From positions 13,564 to 52,194 of the forward strand of contig JAUNWX010000006.1 in the NCBI GenBank assembly GCA_030540075.1: 38,631 nt of DNA. The letters are read 5' to 3'. A model generated the notes under the pieces. The model saw nothing but the letters and a program-made list of their open reading frames with translations. It made no database searches and was not told the DNA's origin. Position numbers and translations under genes: made by a program. How positions within the stretch are numbered: the stretch's first letter is position 1; each line of letters begins with the position of its first letter. Shown piece after piece: positions 23,645 to 31,879 of this stretch. The DNA is from Lachnospiraceae bacterium. GTDB taxonomy: Bacteria > Bacillota > Clostridia > Lachnospirales > Lachnospiraceae.

Positions 23645-24208
23645 TCAGTCCTTCGGCTCTCGTGTAGCGTCGATCTCCGCCTCCGTCATATGGTCGAGCA
23701 TCGCATAATCCATATTAAAGGTCAGAAAATCGTCGTAGTCATACATATCCTCGAAGCTGGCGAGGCGGACATCCGGGTCCATCTCATCCTTCTCCTCGTC
23801 GGTGAGGTACTCGTTTTTCAGTACATTTATAACATATTGACGGGCTTCCTGCGGCATCGGACGTGCCGGGCTCAGGCCCTTATCCTCACAGTTATGGATG
23901 TAGCTGTGGATCGCCGCGTGGAGCGCATACTCCTCGTAGATGTTCGGGATGAACGGATCCTTCGACTTCACACCCTTCAGCAGGTTCAGAAATGCCGCCG
24001 CGCCATCCTTCCGATCGTAGTGATCCGGAAAGTAAAAATGGATATTCTCCTGGTATTCCTCATCGTCCGGCAGTACCTTAAGATAGCTCTGGCCCGCCGC
24101 CCACTCGATATCATTGATAAGAAGGGACGTCACCCGATCGTTGATAAACTCACGGATGTAGGCATCAGCCTGCGGATCCCTCGTAAATGCTGTATTGATC
24201 TGGAGCAT
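23645..24208 (-). CDS. Uncharacterised acidic 187-residue protein
   Basis: No family recognised. It is acidic and mostly helical, with 'EEYALHAAIHSYIHNCEDKGLSP' in the middle and an Asp/Glu/Tyr-rich C-terminal third ('DMYDYDDFLTFNMDYAMLD'). No signal peptide, membrane segment or catalytic motif is visible. Start ATG has AAGGAGGAG upstream, which makes it a convincing gene. It sits directly downstream of the UvrD-like helicase gene, separated by 76 bp holding an iteron-like box. Confidence 0.7.
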   Translation of the reverse strand: MLQINTAFTRDPQADAYIREFINDRVTSLLINDIEWAAGQSYLKVLPDDEEYQENIHFYFPDHYDRKDGAAAFLNLLKGVKSKDPFIPNIYEEYALHAAIHSYIHNCEDKGLSPARPMPQEARQYVINVLKNEYLTDEEKDEMDPDVRLASFEDMYDYDDFLTFNMDYAMLDHMTEAEIDATREPKD

Positions 24209-24266
24209 AAAATCTCCTCCTTCGTTAGAATAAGTTTTAGTATAACATATCTCGTTTTCAGAACTT

Positions 24267-24282
24267 ATAACAAATTTACGGC
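24267..24282 (+). repeat. Isolated iteron-like box
   Basis: ATAACAAATTTACGGC, 15 of 16 positions as in origin iterons (last base C for T), 2 bp after the stop of the helicase gene. Confidence 0.65.
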
Positions 24283-24284
24283 AC

Positions 24285-26444
24285 TCACGCCTCCACCTTC
24301 TCCATCTTCACGCGAAGGCTCAGCCGTCGCTCGGTCGGAAGATCGTCGAAGCGGATCGTGTAGGCCGACTGGTCGAGGTCCACATCCTGGATCGTGCCGA
24401 GTCCGAAGGCGCGGTGCCGTACGCGGTCGCCAATGTGAAAGACCGCGGCATCGTCACTTCGCCTGAAGTGGCTGTCGACCAGCTGGATATAGCTCTCCGC
24501 CTCTTTCAGAAGCCCCGCCTTCGGTGCCTCGGTGAAGTGCAGGAGGTCCCGGTCGATGTCCAGGATGAAGCGCGACGGATAGCGTGGCGAGCCATCGAAA
24601 TTCCGGCCGGCGGCCTCGGAAATATAGAGCCCCTTCTCGGCACGGGTGATCGCGACGAAGGCGAGCCGCCGCTCCTCTTCCATGCCCTCGAGGGTGTTCA
24701 CCTTCTTCGACGGGAAGATGCCCTCACTCATGCTGCAGAGAAAGACATATGGAAACTCCAGGCCCTTCGCCGTATGGACCGTCATGAGCTTCACCCGGTC
24801 GTGGCTATCCGCGATATCCATATTGCTCAGCATCGCGACACTCTTCAGATACGCCTCGAGATCCGTCTCCTCGCCGGCGCTCGTCTCGAAGGAGAACACC
24901 GCCTGTTTGAGCTCTGCGAGATTATCAAGCCGGTCCTGGGCTCCTTCCGTGCGCAGCAGCTTCTCATAACCGGACTCATGCAGGATGCTCGTCAGCACCT
25001 CGGAGATCGTCCGCTCCGCATAGCTCGACGCATATTTCTCGATGAGCGCGACGAATTCCCGTGCCTTCGTGCCCCGGAAGATCTCGTGCTCCAGGTTCTT
25101 CGCGAGGGCGTCATACAGTGTGTCTCCGTGCTGCTCCGTGTACTCCTCGAGGAACTTCATGCGGCGCACACCGAGATTCCGCTTCGGGACATTCGCGATG
25201 CGCCGGAAGCTGAGATCATCCTTATAGACGATCATCCGAAGATAGCACAGCGCATCCTTGATCTCCATGCGCCCGAAGAACTGGACGCCCGAGTAGATCG
25301 TGTACGGAATCTTCGAGCGGAGAAGCACCTCCTCGATCGTCCGCGTAACATAGTGCGCCCGGTACATGACCGTCATTTCGTTATAAGCGACGCCCATCTG
25401 ATGCAGGGTCTCGATGTTTTTCACCATCCACTCGGCTTCCTTCGTGCTGTCCTCCGCAAGATGACAGACGACCGGTACGCCATCGGGCAGCATCGGGATC
25501 AGATCCTTCTCGATCCGCTGCCTGTTCTTCCGGATCAGAGCATTGGCCACCCGGAGGATCTGCGGCGTCGAACGGTAATTTTCCATCATCATGATCGTCT
25601 GCGTGCCCGGATGATGCTGGTCGAAGTCCAGCAGGTACTTCACGTTCGCACCGCGCCAGGTATAGATGGTCTGGTCTGGATCGCCCACGATGAAGAGGTT
25701 ATGGTGGTAGGCGCACAGCACCTCCATGAGCCGGTACTGCAGCGGGTCGATGTCCTGGAACTCATCGATCTGGATGTACATGAGCCGCTTCTGCCACTTC
25801 TCCGCGATGTCCGGATGCTCCTGGAAGATGTAGAGACTCAGGATGATGAGATCGTTATAATCAACCGCAAAGGTCTTCCGCTCCTGGTAGAGATAGCCGT
25901 AAAAGAGGATGTCGTTCACCTCGGTCGCCTGGAGATACTTCTGGTGCAGCTCGTCGATCGGCAGTGCGATCATGTCGAGGAAGTAGCCCGGCTCCGTGAG
26001 ACACTTCCGCATCTCGAACATATCCCGCGCGCTTGCAAAGGTCTTATCCCGGAGCGTCAACCCCCGCTCCTCATAGATGATCTTCAGCATCTCGTCGATG
26101 TCACTGTTGTCGAGCACCATGAAGCTCTTCGGATAGCCGATCGCATGACTGTCCTCCTGCAGGATGTTCACACAGAAGCCATGGAAGGTGCTGATATAGC
26201 CCGTATCGTTATCGCCCGTCAGCTGATGAATCCGCTGCCGCATCTCGTTCGCCGCCTTATTCGTGAAGGTCACACAAAGGATGTTCCCCGGCAGCACCCC
26301 GAGCTCCGTCACGAGATACGCGAAACGATGTGTCAGCGCCCGCGTCTTCCCGGACCCCGCCCCCGCGATCACCCGCACGAAGCCCTCCGTCGACGTCACC
26401 GCCGTGAGCTGCGCCTTATTCAGTCCTTCCAGAATTTCGTCCAT
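24285..26444 (-). CDS. UvrD/PcrA-family ATP-dependent DNA helicase
   Basis: A 719-residue SF1A helicase. Motifs in order: Q motif 'LNKAQLTAV' (8), Walker A 'GAGSGKTRALTHR' (27), Ia 'VTFTNKAANEMRQRI', II 'IDEFQDIDPLQ' (about 226), III 'VGDPDQTIYTWRGA' (about 255), IV 'NYRSTPQIL', V 'MTVHTAKGLEFPYVF' (about 555) and VI 'EERRLAFVAITRAEKGLYI' (about 585). The C-terminal Tudor-like 'GDRVRHRAFGLGTIQDVD' region is the RNA-polymerase/DNA-binding tail of PcrA-type proteins. PcrA homologues unwind DNA for repair and for rolling-circle plasmids. Start ATG has only weak GGGGT upstream. Confidence 0.93.
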   Translation of the reverse strand: MDEILEGLNKAQLTAVTSTEGFVRVIAGAGSGKTRALTHRFAYLVTELGVLPGNILCVTFTNKAANEMRQRIHQLTGDNDTGYISTFHGFCVNILQEDSHAIGYPKSFMVLDNSDIDEMLKIIYEERGLTLRDKTFASARDMFEMRKCLTEPGYFLDMIALPIDELHQKYLQATEVNDILFYGYLYQERKTFAVDYNDLIILSLYIFQEHPDIAEKWQKRLMYIQIDEFQDIDPLQYRLMEVLCAYHHNLFIVGDPDQTIYTWRGANVKYLLDFDQHHPGTQTIMMMENYRSTPQILRVANALIRKNRQRIEKDLIPMLPDGVPVVCHLAEDSTKEAEWMVKNIETLHQMGVAYNEMTVMYRAHYVTRTIEEVLLRSKIPYTIYSGVQFFGRMEIKDALCYLRMIVYKDDLSFRRIANVPKRNLGVRRMKFLEEYTEQHGDTLYDALAKNLEHEIFRGTKAREFVALIEKYASSYAERTISEVLTSILHESGYEKLLRTEGAQDRLDNLAELKQAVFSFETSAGEETDLEAYLKSVAMLSNMDIADSHDRVKLMTVHTAKGLEFPYVFLCSMSEGIFPSKKVNTLEGMEEERRLAFVAITRAEKGLYISEAAGRNFDGSPRYPSRFILDIDRDLLHFTEAPKAGLLKEAESYIQLVDSHFRRSDDAAVFHIGDRVRHRAFGLGTIQDVDLDQSAYTIRFDDLPTERRLSLRVKMEKVEA

Positions 26445-26488
26445 TTCGTTACCCCATTTAACTCAGCCGTACATTCGTAATTGATGAT

Positions 26489-26517
26489 ATTATAGCACAT
26501 ATGTTCGCATTGTACAA
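26489..26517 (-). promoter_or_regulatory. Promoter of the UvrD-like gene
   Basis: Minus strand TTGTAC (26512-26517), 17-nt spacer, perfect TATAAT (26489-26494), 45 nt before the start codon. Confidence 0.75.
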
Positions 26518-26520
26518 TAT

Positions 26521-26834
26521 GCCGGAGGGGGCACCATCGAAAACCATACTCGCTGCAACTGTTCAGTCAGGACCCGAAGGACCGGCAGCTGAAGCCATAC
26601 GAAGAGATCGTGAATAAATCCAAATCGGGCCCTTAGAACCAGTTGGAGCAATTTTTCCTTAGCACTCTCTGCAACACTGAGTTTTCATAAAGAAAACTCA
26701 GTCGTTTGCAGAGAGCCTACTGGTTCTTAGGGCCCGATTTGTGATTTTTCCGATCTCGTAGTACTGTGCTTCAGCTGCCGGCCCTTCGGGTCCGTCACTG
26801 AATTATACTGCGTTTTCGATGGCTCCCCTCCGGC
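26521..26834. mobile_element. Large palindromic element P-D (about 315 bp)
   Basis: An imperfect palindrome whose arms run from GCCGGAGGGG (26521) to CCCCTCCGGC (26825-26834). Nested layers are CCATCGAAAAC/GTTTTCGATGG; GGCAGCTGAAGC (26584-26595) with GCTTCAGCTGCC (26768-26779); AAATCGGGCCC/GGGCCCGATTT; AGAACCAGT/ACTGGTTCT; and CTCTCTGCAA with TTGCAGAGAG around a GAGTTTTC/GAAAACTC hairpin with loop ATAAA. The motif TAGTACTGTG lies in the right arm. It fills the gap between HelD and the UvrD promoter. The outermost layer reaches the HelD stop codon. Confidence 0.75.
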
Positions 26835-26836
26835 GA

Positions 26837-28873
26837 TTATACACGAACCAGCGGCGACAGCTCCCCATCCGCCAGGATGATGAGATTCTCCGTCGCGCGC
26901 GACTCCGCCGTATACAGACGGTGCCGGTACAGCTCCCGGTCCGGATAATCCCACACCGACACATCCGGCAGGATGACGGTATCAAACTCCAGCCCCTTCG
27001 CGAGCTTCAGCTCCATCATCACCACACCACTCTTCGGCAGTGCCTCATAGGAGCGGATGATGTGCGGCGTATCGTCCCCGAGCGTCCGGCGCATCATATT
27101 GATGCCCGTCCAGTCGCAGCACACGATGGCCGTGAGCCCCTCCGTGCGATCGTTTTCCCGAATCACACGACGCAGCTCCTCCACGTAGGTCTCGTGGTCG
27201 GCGCAGGCCAGCACCGTCGGCTCCACACCCTCCCGCTGTACGGAATTCGTCTGGACCCGGATCTCCTGCGGCAGCAGGTTCGTAAAGAGCTTCGTGATTT
27301 CCGGGGAGGAACGATAGCTCGTCATCAGCGAGAGCTCCGTCACCTCCTTGCCCTGCTCCGTAAACATCCGGCGGATGTCCGCGAAGCTTGCCGTACCACT
27401 GTGGATCGACTGGAACTCATCGCCGAGGAACATGAAGTGCGCGTTTCGGAAATAGCGTGCGAGCAGCATCAGCTGCGCCTCCGTATAATCCTGCACCTCA
27501 TCGACGATCACATAACGGGTGTTGCGATCGGAGGTACCGGTCAGCGTCATCTTGAGGTAGCTGAACTCCGCCGGCGTCAGATCATCCTTTCCGAGGATCG
27601 ACTTACCGATGGCCTCCATATCGAGCCAGTCGAGGTTCCGGATCTTCTCATAGACACCACCCATCTGGCTCTCATCCGGCTCCTCATCATAGAGATCATC
27701 GAGGCCCTGATCGTGCTTCTTCTTTTCCTGCTTCTGCGCGTTGCTGCGTGCGAGCTCCTCGAGCTCCTCCACCGCGGTCTGGATCAGCCAGGTCGTGGAC
27801 GAGGTGCCCTTATGGCGGCGCAGCACGCCGAGAATCTGCTGCTTATCGAGCACGCGTGCCCGCTTCAGATTGATGTTGTGGAGGTGCTTCGCTTCGATGC
27901 AGAAGCCCACCAGTCCCTCATCGATCTGGTGCAGCGCATCCGCTTCGGTGATATCCGCCTCGCCGAGACTCTTCACCCCGAGATCATCGAGGAAGTCGGA
28001 CCAGGTCATGGTCACCGGATTCGCCTCGCCCATCTCCGGCAGCACGTGATCGATGTACTGCTGGAAGACCGGATTCAGCGTGATGAGCGCCACCTGGTTC
28101 GGTCGCAGACTGTGCCGGCGGCGGTAGAACAGATACGCGATACGCTGCAGCAGCACAGAGGTCTTACCGGAGCCCGCGATGCCCTGCACGAGCAGCACCG
28201 GCACGTCCGGATAGCGGATGATGAGGTTCTGCTCCTTCTGAATCGTTTCGGTGATGGACTGCATCTTATCACTCCGCTTCTTCGTGAGCGAGTGGATCAG
28301 CAGCGGATCCTCCAGCGCAATCTTCGTGTCGAAATACGCCTTCAGCACATCGCGCTCCAGGTCGAACTGCCGGCGAAGCTTCAGGTCCACCGGGATCTTA
28401 CGGTCATCGACCATATAGGAAGTCTCGCCCAGCGCCTGATTGTAGTACACCTCCGCGATCGGGCTTCGCCAGTCGATGATCTCCGGCTCATGATGCTCGT
28501 TTGACACCGAGGACGAGCCGATGTAAAAGCTCTCCTCCTCCGTCTCCTCCGGGAACTGCACCGTGATGCGCGCGAAGTACGGACGCGGCAGCAGGCGGTT
28601 GACGCGCTGCAGCCCCATCGATACGGTCCGGCTCGAGATATTGAGCTCCTCGACCGCACGGCTCATGGTCTCGAACTCGATCAGCGTCTCCTGCGACTCC
28701 TCGATACCGACGAAATCGTACTGGAGGTCATCCGCGACCGTGTTCTTCTCCTCCTGCGCCTGTCGCTGGAGATCGACGAGCTCGGCCTCCATCTGCTCCT
28801 TCATCCGCGCGAGCTTTCCGTACTGCTCCGTCAGATGCGCCTGTTCTTCTCTGAAAATTCTATCTTCGTTCAT
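26837..28873 (-). CDS. helD: HelD-like RNA polymerase recycling motor ATPase
   Basis: A 678-residue UvrD-like protein with HelD architecture. An N-terminal coiled coil (about 1-95) is of the type that reaches into RNA polymerase. 'FYIGSSSVSNEHHEPEIIDW' then 'RSPIAEVYY' is the HelD-specific domain. Walker A 'GIAGSGKTSVLLQRIAYL' lies near 230, 'VIVDEVQDYTEAQ' near 470, 'FLGDEFQSIH', 'SYRSSPEI', and final 'ELKLAKGLEFDTVILPD' plus 'RLYTAESRATENLIIL'. HelD releases stalled polymerase from nucleic acid using ATP. It lies 19 nt downstream of the C69 dipeptidase gene, an apparent operon. Its presence with rpoA and two sigma factors is notable. Confidence 0.9.
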   Translation of the reverse strand: MNEDRIFREEQAHLTEQYGKLARMKEQMEAELVDLQRQAQEEKNTVADDLQYDFVGIEESQETLIEFETMSRAVEELNISSRTVSMGLQRVNRLLPRPYFARITVQFPEETEEESFYIGSSSVSNEHHEPEIIDWRSPIAEVYYNQALGETSYMVDDRKIPVDLKLRRQFDLERDVLKAYFDTKIALEDPLLIHSLTKKRSDKMQSITETIQKEQNLIIRYPDVPVLLVQGIAGSGKTSVLLQRIAYLFYRRRHSLRPNQVALITLNPVFQQYIDHVLPEMGEANPVTMTWSDFLDDLGVKSLGEADITEADALHQIDEGLVGFCIEAKHLHNINLKRARVLDKQQILGVLRRHKGTSSTTWLIQTAVEELEELARSNAQKQEKKKHDQGLDDLYDEEPDESQMGGVYEKIRNLDWLDMEAIGKSILGKDDLTPAEFSYLKMTLTGTSDRNTRYVIVDEVQDYTEAQLMLLARYFRNAHFMFLGDEFQSIHSGTASFADIRRMFTEQGKEVTELSLMTSYRSSPEITKLFTNLLPQEIRVQTNSVQREGVEPTVLACADHETYVEELRRVIRENDRTEGLTAIVCCDWTGINMMRRTLGDDTPHIIRSYEALPKSGVVMMELKLAKGLEFDTVILPDVSVWDYPDRELYRHRLYTAESRATENLIILADGELSPLVRV

Positions 28874-28892
28874 TCCTTACCTATTAAAAAAA

Positions 28893-30362
28893 TTATGCGT
28901 CCGAGCGCGAGAATGCGTTCTTCATGTGCATGCTGGCTTCATACAGTACCTTGTCCAGCACGTCGTCCGTCTCTTTCCGAAGCATCTCGGCGATGGCCTC
29001 ATTGGCCTCCTCGAGCGTTGTGTCCTTCGCGTCCATGAAGCGCTGGTCATACTCCCGGATCAGGCGGTGACCGGCGATGGCTACCTTATTCTGGTAGCGC
29101 TCGATGTGGGAGGAGGTGAAGCTGTAGGCAGCGTCCGACAGGGCCGCGATCATCCGGCTCGCCCAGTAGAAGCTGTCGGTGGACACCTGTGCGGTGGTGC
29201 TGTTCATATACGCCGGGGTTCCGTCAACATTGGCATAAAATGGTACAAACGCGTTAAATGCGTTGGAGCCGTAGCAGATCCACTCGATCGCCTGAAGCTC
29301 GGCCGGTACGTATGGGCGGAGCTGGAGGCAGGCCATGAAGCTCGTGCGGTTGATGCCGATCGTCCGGTAGGTGCCGCAGAGCGACTTGTCCCCGTGCTTC
29401 CGATACGGATCATACGGGGTGCCCTGATAGTGGTTTGAAAGCGCCCACTTCACCTCTTCCACCGTGATCTTATGCTCCGGCACGAGGGACCATGGGAGGT
29501 CGTCGCTCACCGGAGTGAAGTCTGCCTCCGGGCCATCCCAACGGTACGTGCGCGGGTTGAAGTAACGGAACAGCGCCCAGGCACGCGGGGTGTTGTAGGT
29601 GTGGTCAGAATCATCGTGGCTACCGAAGGCGAGGCGTGGATTGAAGGCGTCGCCCTGATTCAGATTCAGATGATTCTTCTCCACGAACGCACGGAGATCC
29701 GCGGAGCACATGAACTCCTTCTGCGCACCGAGGGCATCCTCGAAATCGAAGTGATCGATGCCAAGCTGGTTCGGCATGATGACATACTGGTCATCCGGTA
29801 CGCGACGTGCCATCCAGTGGTGTCCGCCGATGGTCTCGAGCCACCAGATCTCATTCACATCCTGGAAGCCGATGCCGTTCATCTCATAGGTGCCGTACTG
29901 CGCGAGCAGGCTGCCGAGACGCTCGACGCCCTCGCGAGCAGAATGGATATACGGAAGGACCAGGAGGACGATATCCTCCTCGCCGATCCCGCCGGCCTTC
30001 TCCGGTGTATGCTCATCGCCCGGCTCGAAGGTGACGAGCGGATCGGCACCGAGTACACGTGCGTTCGAGGTGATGGTCTCAGTGGCGGTCATCGCGACGT
30101 TCTCACTGTTCACGCCGGCAGCCGCCCAGATGCCCTCACCCTTCACGGCGTTCGGCATCGCAGTATAGCGGAGCGGATTCTCCGGCAGCGGAATCTCCAC
30201 ATGGCTCAGCACCGAGCGGTATACCCGCGGCTGCTGGGACGGCTCCACCACAACCCACTTCTTCGCTGTGAACTTTCCTGCACCGGAATCATCGTTCCGG
30301 GCGATCATCGTCGAGCCATCATAGCTCGCGTTTTTACCTACTAAAATCGTCGTACAAGCCAT
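28893..30362 (-). CDS. C69 family dipeptidase (PepD-like)
   Basis: A 489-residue N-terminal-nucleophile hydrolase. It starts 'MACTTILVGKNASYDGSTMIARNDD', where Cys3 is the catalytic nucleophile of C69 dipeptidases, exposed after processing. 'MTATETITSNARVLGADPLV', 'EIWWLETIGGHHWMARRVPDD' and 'GTYRTIGINRTSFMACLQLRP' are further family blocks. No secretion signal, so it is a cytoplasmic dipeptidase for nutrient peptides. ATG at 30362 has GGGAGGAA upstream. It is transcribed behind a long leader containing repeat L-2 and precedes helD by 19 nt. Confidence 0.92.
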   Translation of the reverse strand: MACTTILVGKNASYDGSTMIARNDDSGAGKFTAKKWVVVEPSQQPRVYRSVLSHVEIPLPENPLRYTAMPNAVKGEGIWAAAGVNSENVAMTATETITSNARVLGADPLVTFEPGDEHTPEKAGGIGEEDIVLLVLPYIHSAREGVERLGSLLAQYGTYEMNGIGFQDVNEIWWLETIGGHHWMARRVPDDQYVIMPNQLGIDHFDFEDALGAQKEFMCSADLRAFVEKNHLNLNQGDAFNPRLAFGSHDDSDHTYNTPRAWALFRYFNPRTYRWDGPEADFTPVSDDLPWSLVPEHKITVEEVKWALSNHYQGTPYDPYRKHGDKSLCGTYRTIGINRTSFMACLQLRPYVPAELQAIEWICYGSNAFNAFVPFYANVDGTPAYMNSTTAQVSTDSFYWASRMIAALSDAAYSFTSSHIERYQNKVAIAGHRLIREYDQRFMDAKDTTLEEANEAIAEMLRKETDDVLDKVLYEASMHMKNAFSRSDA

Positions 30363-30393
30363 CGTACGTTCCTCCCTCACATAGATATACAAT

Positions 30394-30461
30394 GAGACGA
30401 TGCAATGGAATGTGCCTGCGGCACAAGCATCGTCGTTTGATTTTGCCACCCCAGGTGGCAA
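30394..30461 (-). other. Two further hairpins in the C69 leader
   Basis: GACGATGC ... GCATCGTC enclosing TGCC-TGC-GGCA (30394-30433), and TTGCCACC-CCA-GGTGGCAA (about 30443-30461). They lie between L-2 and the start codon; neither is followed by a T-run. Confidence 0.5.
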
Positions 30462-30474
30462 AACGGGTAATGCA

Positions 30475-30602
30475 GCTTTGCTAAAGCAAAGCTCTGAACA
30501 CGCTCGCCGCTAAGGCCTCCTAAGGAAACCTTAGGAGCTGTGTCTCGCCGCCCGGGGGCATCCATGCGCCTCTCCGCGCTACGCGCGGCCCTCTCATGGA
30601 TA
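30475..30602 (-). ncRNA. Structured repeat L-2 (candidate leader RNA)
   Basis: Second copy of family L, in the same orientation relative to its downstream gene. Helices are preserved with changed bases: CTCCTAAGG (30517-30525) with CCTTAGGAG (30529-30537), and ACAC (30498-30501) with GTGT (30540-30543), where L-1 has ATAC with GTAT. The CCGCGC-GTA-GCGCGG hairpin and both GCGGCGAG boxes are identical. A promoter at 30621-30648 would place it at the 5' end of the C69-helD transcript. Confidence 0.6.
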
Positions 30603-30612
30603 TTAAAAAAAG

Positions 30613-30648
30613 TACTAACTATTTTAACATAGTTCGTACTTTCCTCAA
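30613..30648 (-). promoter_or_regulatory. Promoter of the C69-helD operon with palindromic operator
   Basis: Minus strand TTGAGG (30643-30648) and TAAAAT (30621-30626) with a 16-nt spacer. The inverted repeat GTACTAACTAT ... ATAGTTCGTAC (30612-30639) covers the -10 box and spacer, a plausible repressor site. The transcript would enter L-2 almost at once. Confidence 0.6.
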
Positions 30649-30672
30649 ATAGTCAGTTTACAGCTTTCGGTA

Positions 30673-31728
30673 TCAGACGGTGACGGCACCTGGGAAGTAG
30701 CCGGCGACGATGTCCTTCCGGAGGGCTTCTCCGATGACGATGATGACGTCCTCTGTCGGCACAGAAAGTGGGCGGAAATGCCGCTCGTCCTTCGTGACAT
30801 TCAGCTCGAGGCCGCTGGAGAAGCCCTTGATGCGGAGGACGTGGCCGGCGGCGGGATCCTCGAGGAGCTTCAGCACGCGCACCTGCAGGTCCTCCGGCGT
30901 GGTTTCATAATGCATATAGAAAAGCGACTGGTACGCATCCTCCTCGGCGACGGCCTTCTTCAGGAAGCTGACATGCCGGTAACCGGCAGCCTCCAGCATC
31001 TGGAAATCAGTATCCTCGAGCTGATCCCATGGCTTCGCGAGCACATCGGCGGGATATGCGAAGCGACGCGCACACTGCACCTCTTCCATCGCCTGGTTCA
31101 GGACAGCAAGCGTCTGCCCGATTACATCGTTCTGCGCACGCACCGGGTGCTGGTCAATGTTGTCGACCGCTACGGTCATCGCGCTCTGTGGGTTGGCATC
31201 TGGGCAACCTGCGTCGTTACCCGCAGCGCTGTCTTCCGCTGCCGACGCCGTAACGGGTAGCTTACTGAGGATGATTTTTCCAGCATTGGCGGCCTCCGTG
31301 GCGAGCAGATAACGGGACGCAGGCGAGAGGTCCGGGTCGAGCTGGGCGTCGACGATGGCGAGCACCGAGCCGAGCTCATACCAGCGGTCGAGAGGCTCCT
31401 CATAGAGCGTGTCGAAGAACTCGTCGACATCATAGATGCCGCTTGGTTCCACGAGGACGCGGGTATAGCCGAGCATCGCCATGCTGATCAGCTTCGTGCG
31501 GAAGCGACGCTGATGCGCCTTTGCCCCATCGCCGCCGACCACCATCTCGAGCTCGCAGTTCGGCCCGAGGAGGTCCTGCAGTAGCACACGGTCGATGTTG
31601 ATCGCCCCGTAGTCATTCTCGAGGATGCAGACACGCTCGCCCTTCGCGACGAGCCAGCGCGCGTATTTCTCGATGAAGGTGGTTTTACCGGAACCCAGAA
31701 ACCCGGTGATGAGATCGATCGTGATCAT
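30673..31728 (-). CDS. CobW/YjiA-like G3E GTPase, degenerate motifs
   Basis: A 351-residue protein with the G3E Walker A 'ITGFLGSGKTTFIEKYARWL' at residues 7-26 and 'RVLVEPSGIYDVDEF' (switch/Walker B-like) near 107. Two usual hallmarks differ. The CxCC metal-binding motif of CobW metallochaperones is absent (the position reads 'VVGGDGAKAHQRRF'), and the guanine-specifying NKxD reads 'LSKLP'. A low-complexity insert 'ASAAEDSAAGNDAGCPDANP' follows. The C-terminal CobW_C-like part is short. The metal role is therefore doubtful. ATG at 31728 has AGGAGG upstream. Confidence 0.8.
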   Translation of the reverse strand: MITIDLITGFLGSGKTTFIEKYARWLVAKGERVCILENDYGAINIDRVLLQDLLGPNCELEMVVGGDGAKAHQRRFRTKLISMAMLGYTRVLVEPSGIYDVDEFFDTLYEEPLDRWYELGSVLAIVDAQLDPDLSPASRYLLATEAANAGKIILSKLPVTASAAEDSAAGNDAGCPDANPQSAMTVAVDNIDQHPVRAQNDVIGQTLAVLNQAMEEVQCARRFAYPADVLAKPWDQLEDTDFQMLEAAGYRHVSFLKKAVAEEDAYQSLFYMHYETTPEDLQVRVLKLLEDPAAGHVLRIKGFSSGLELNVTKDERHFRPLSVPTEDVIIVIGEALRKDIVAGYFPGAVTV

Positions 31729-31765
31729 AAATTCCTCCTGCTGCACTATTCACGTATTCTGAATC

Positions 31766-31794
31766 ATATTAGCGCCTTACCTCAGCAGCGTCAA
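31766..31794 (-). promoter_or_regulatory. Promoter of the CobW-like gene
   Basis: Minus strand TTGACG (31789-31794), 17-nt spacer, TAATAT (31766-31771), 37 nt before the start codon. Confidence 0.75.
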
Positions 31795-31804
31795 ATCATC
31801 TGAG

Positions 31805-31866
31805 CTGTACAGGCAGGGCCTCGGAGTACTGTGCTTCCGCTGCCTGTCCTCCGAGCGTCCCTGACC
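31805..31866. repeat. Palindromic element P-E (short copy)
   Basis: Carries the P motif CTCGGAGTACTGTG with GCTTCCGCTGCC, between CAGGCAG/CTGCCTG arms; CTCGGAG can alternatively pair with CTCCGAG. It fills the space between the HlyD gene stop and the CobW promoter. Confidence 0.65.
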
Positions 31867-31879
31867 CTACTGCAGGAAT

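Noticed and set aside
23829-23844. Possible further iteron ATAACATATTGACGGG
   Set aside because: Only 12 of 16 positions match and it lies within a coding region, so it is probably chance.
24414-26480. 688-codon plus-strand frame opposite the UvrD-like gene, and a 561-codon frame opposite helD
   Set aside because: Both mirror strongly motif-supported helicase genes; their length reflects GC-biased codon use, not coding.
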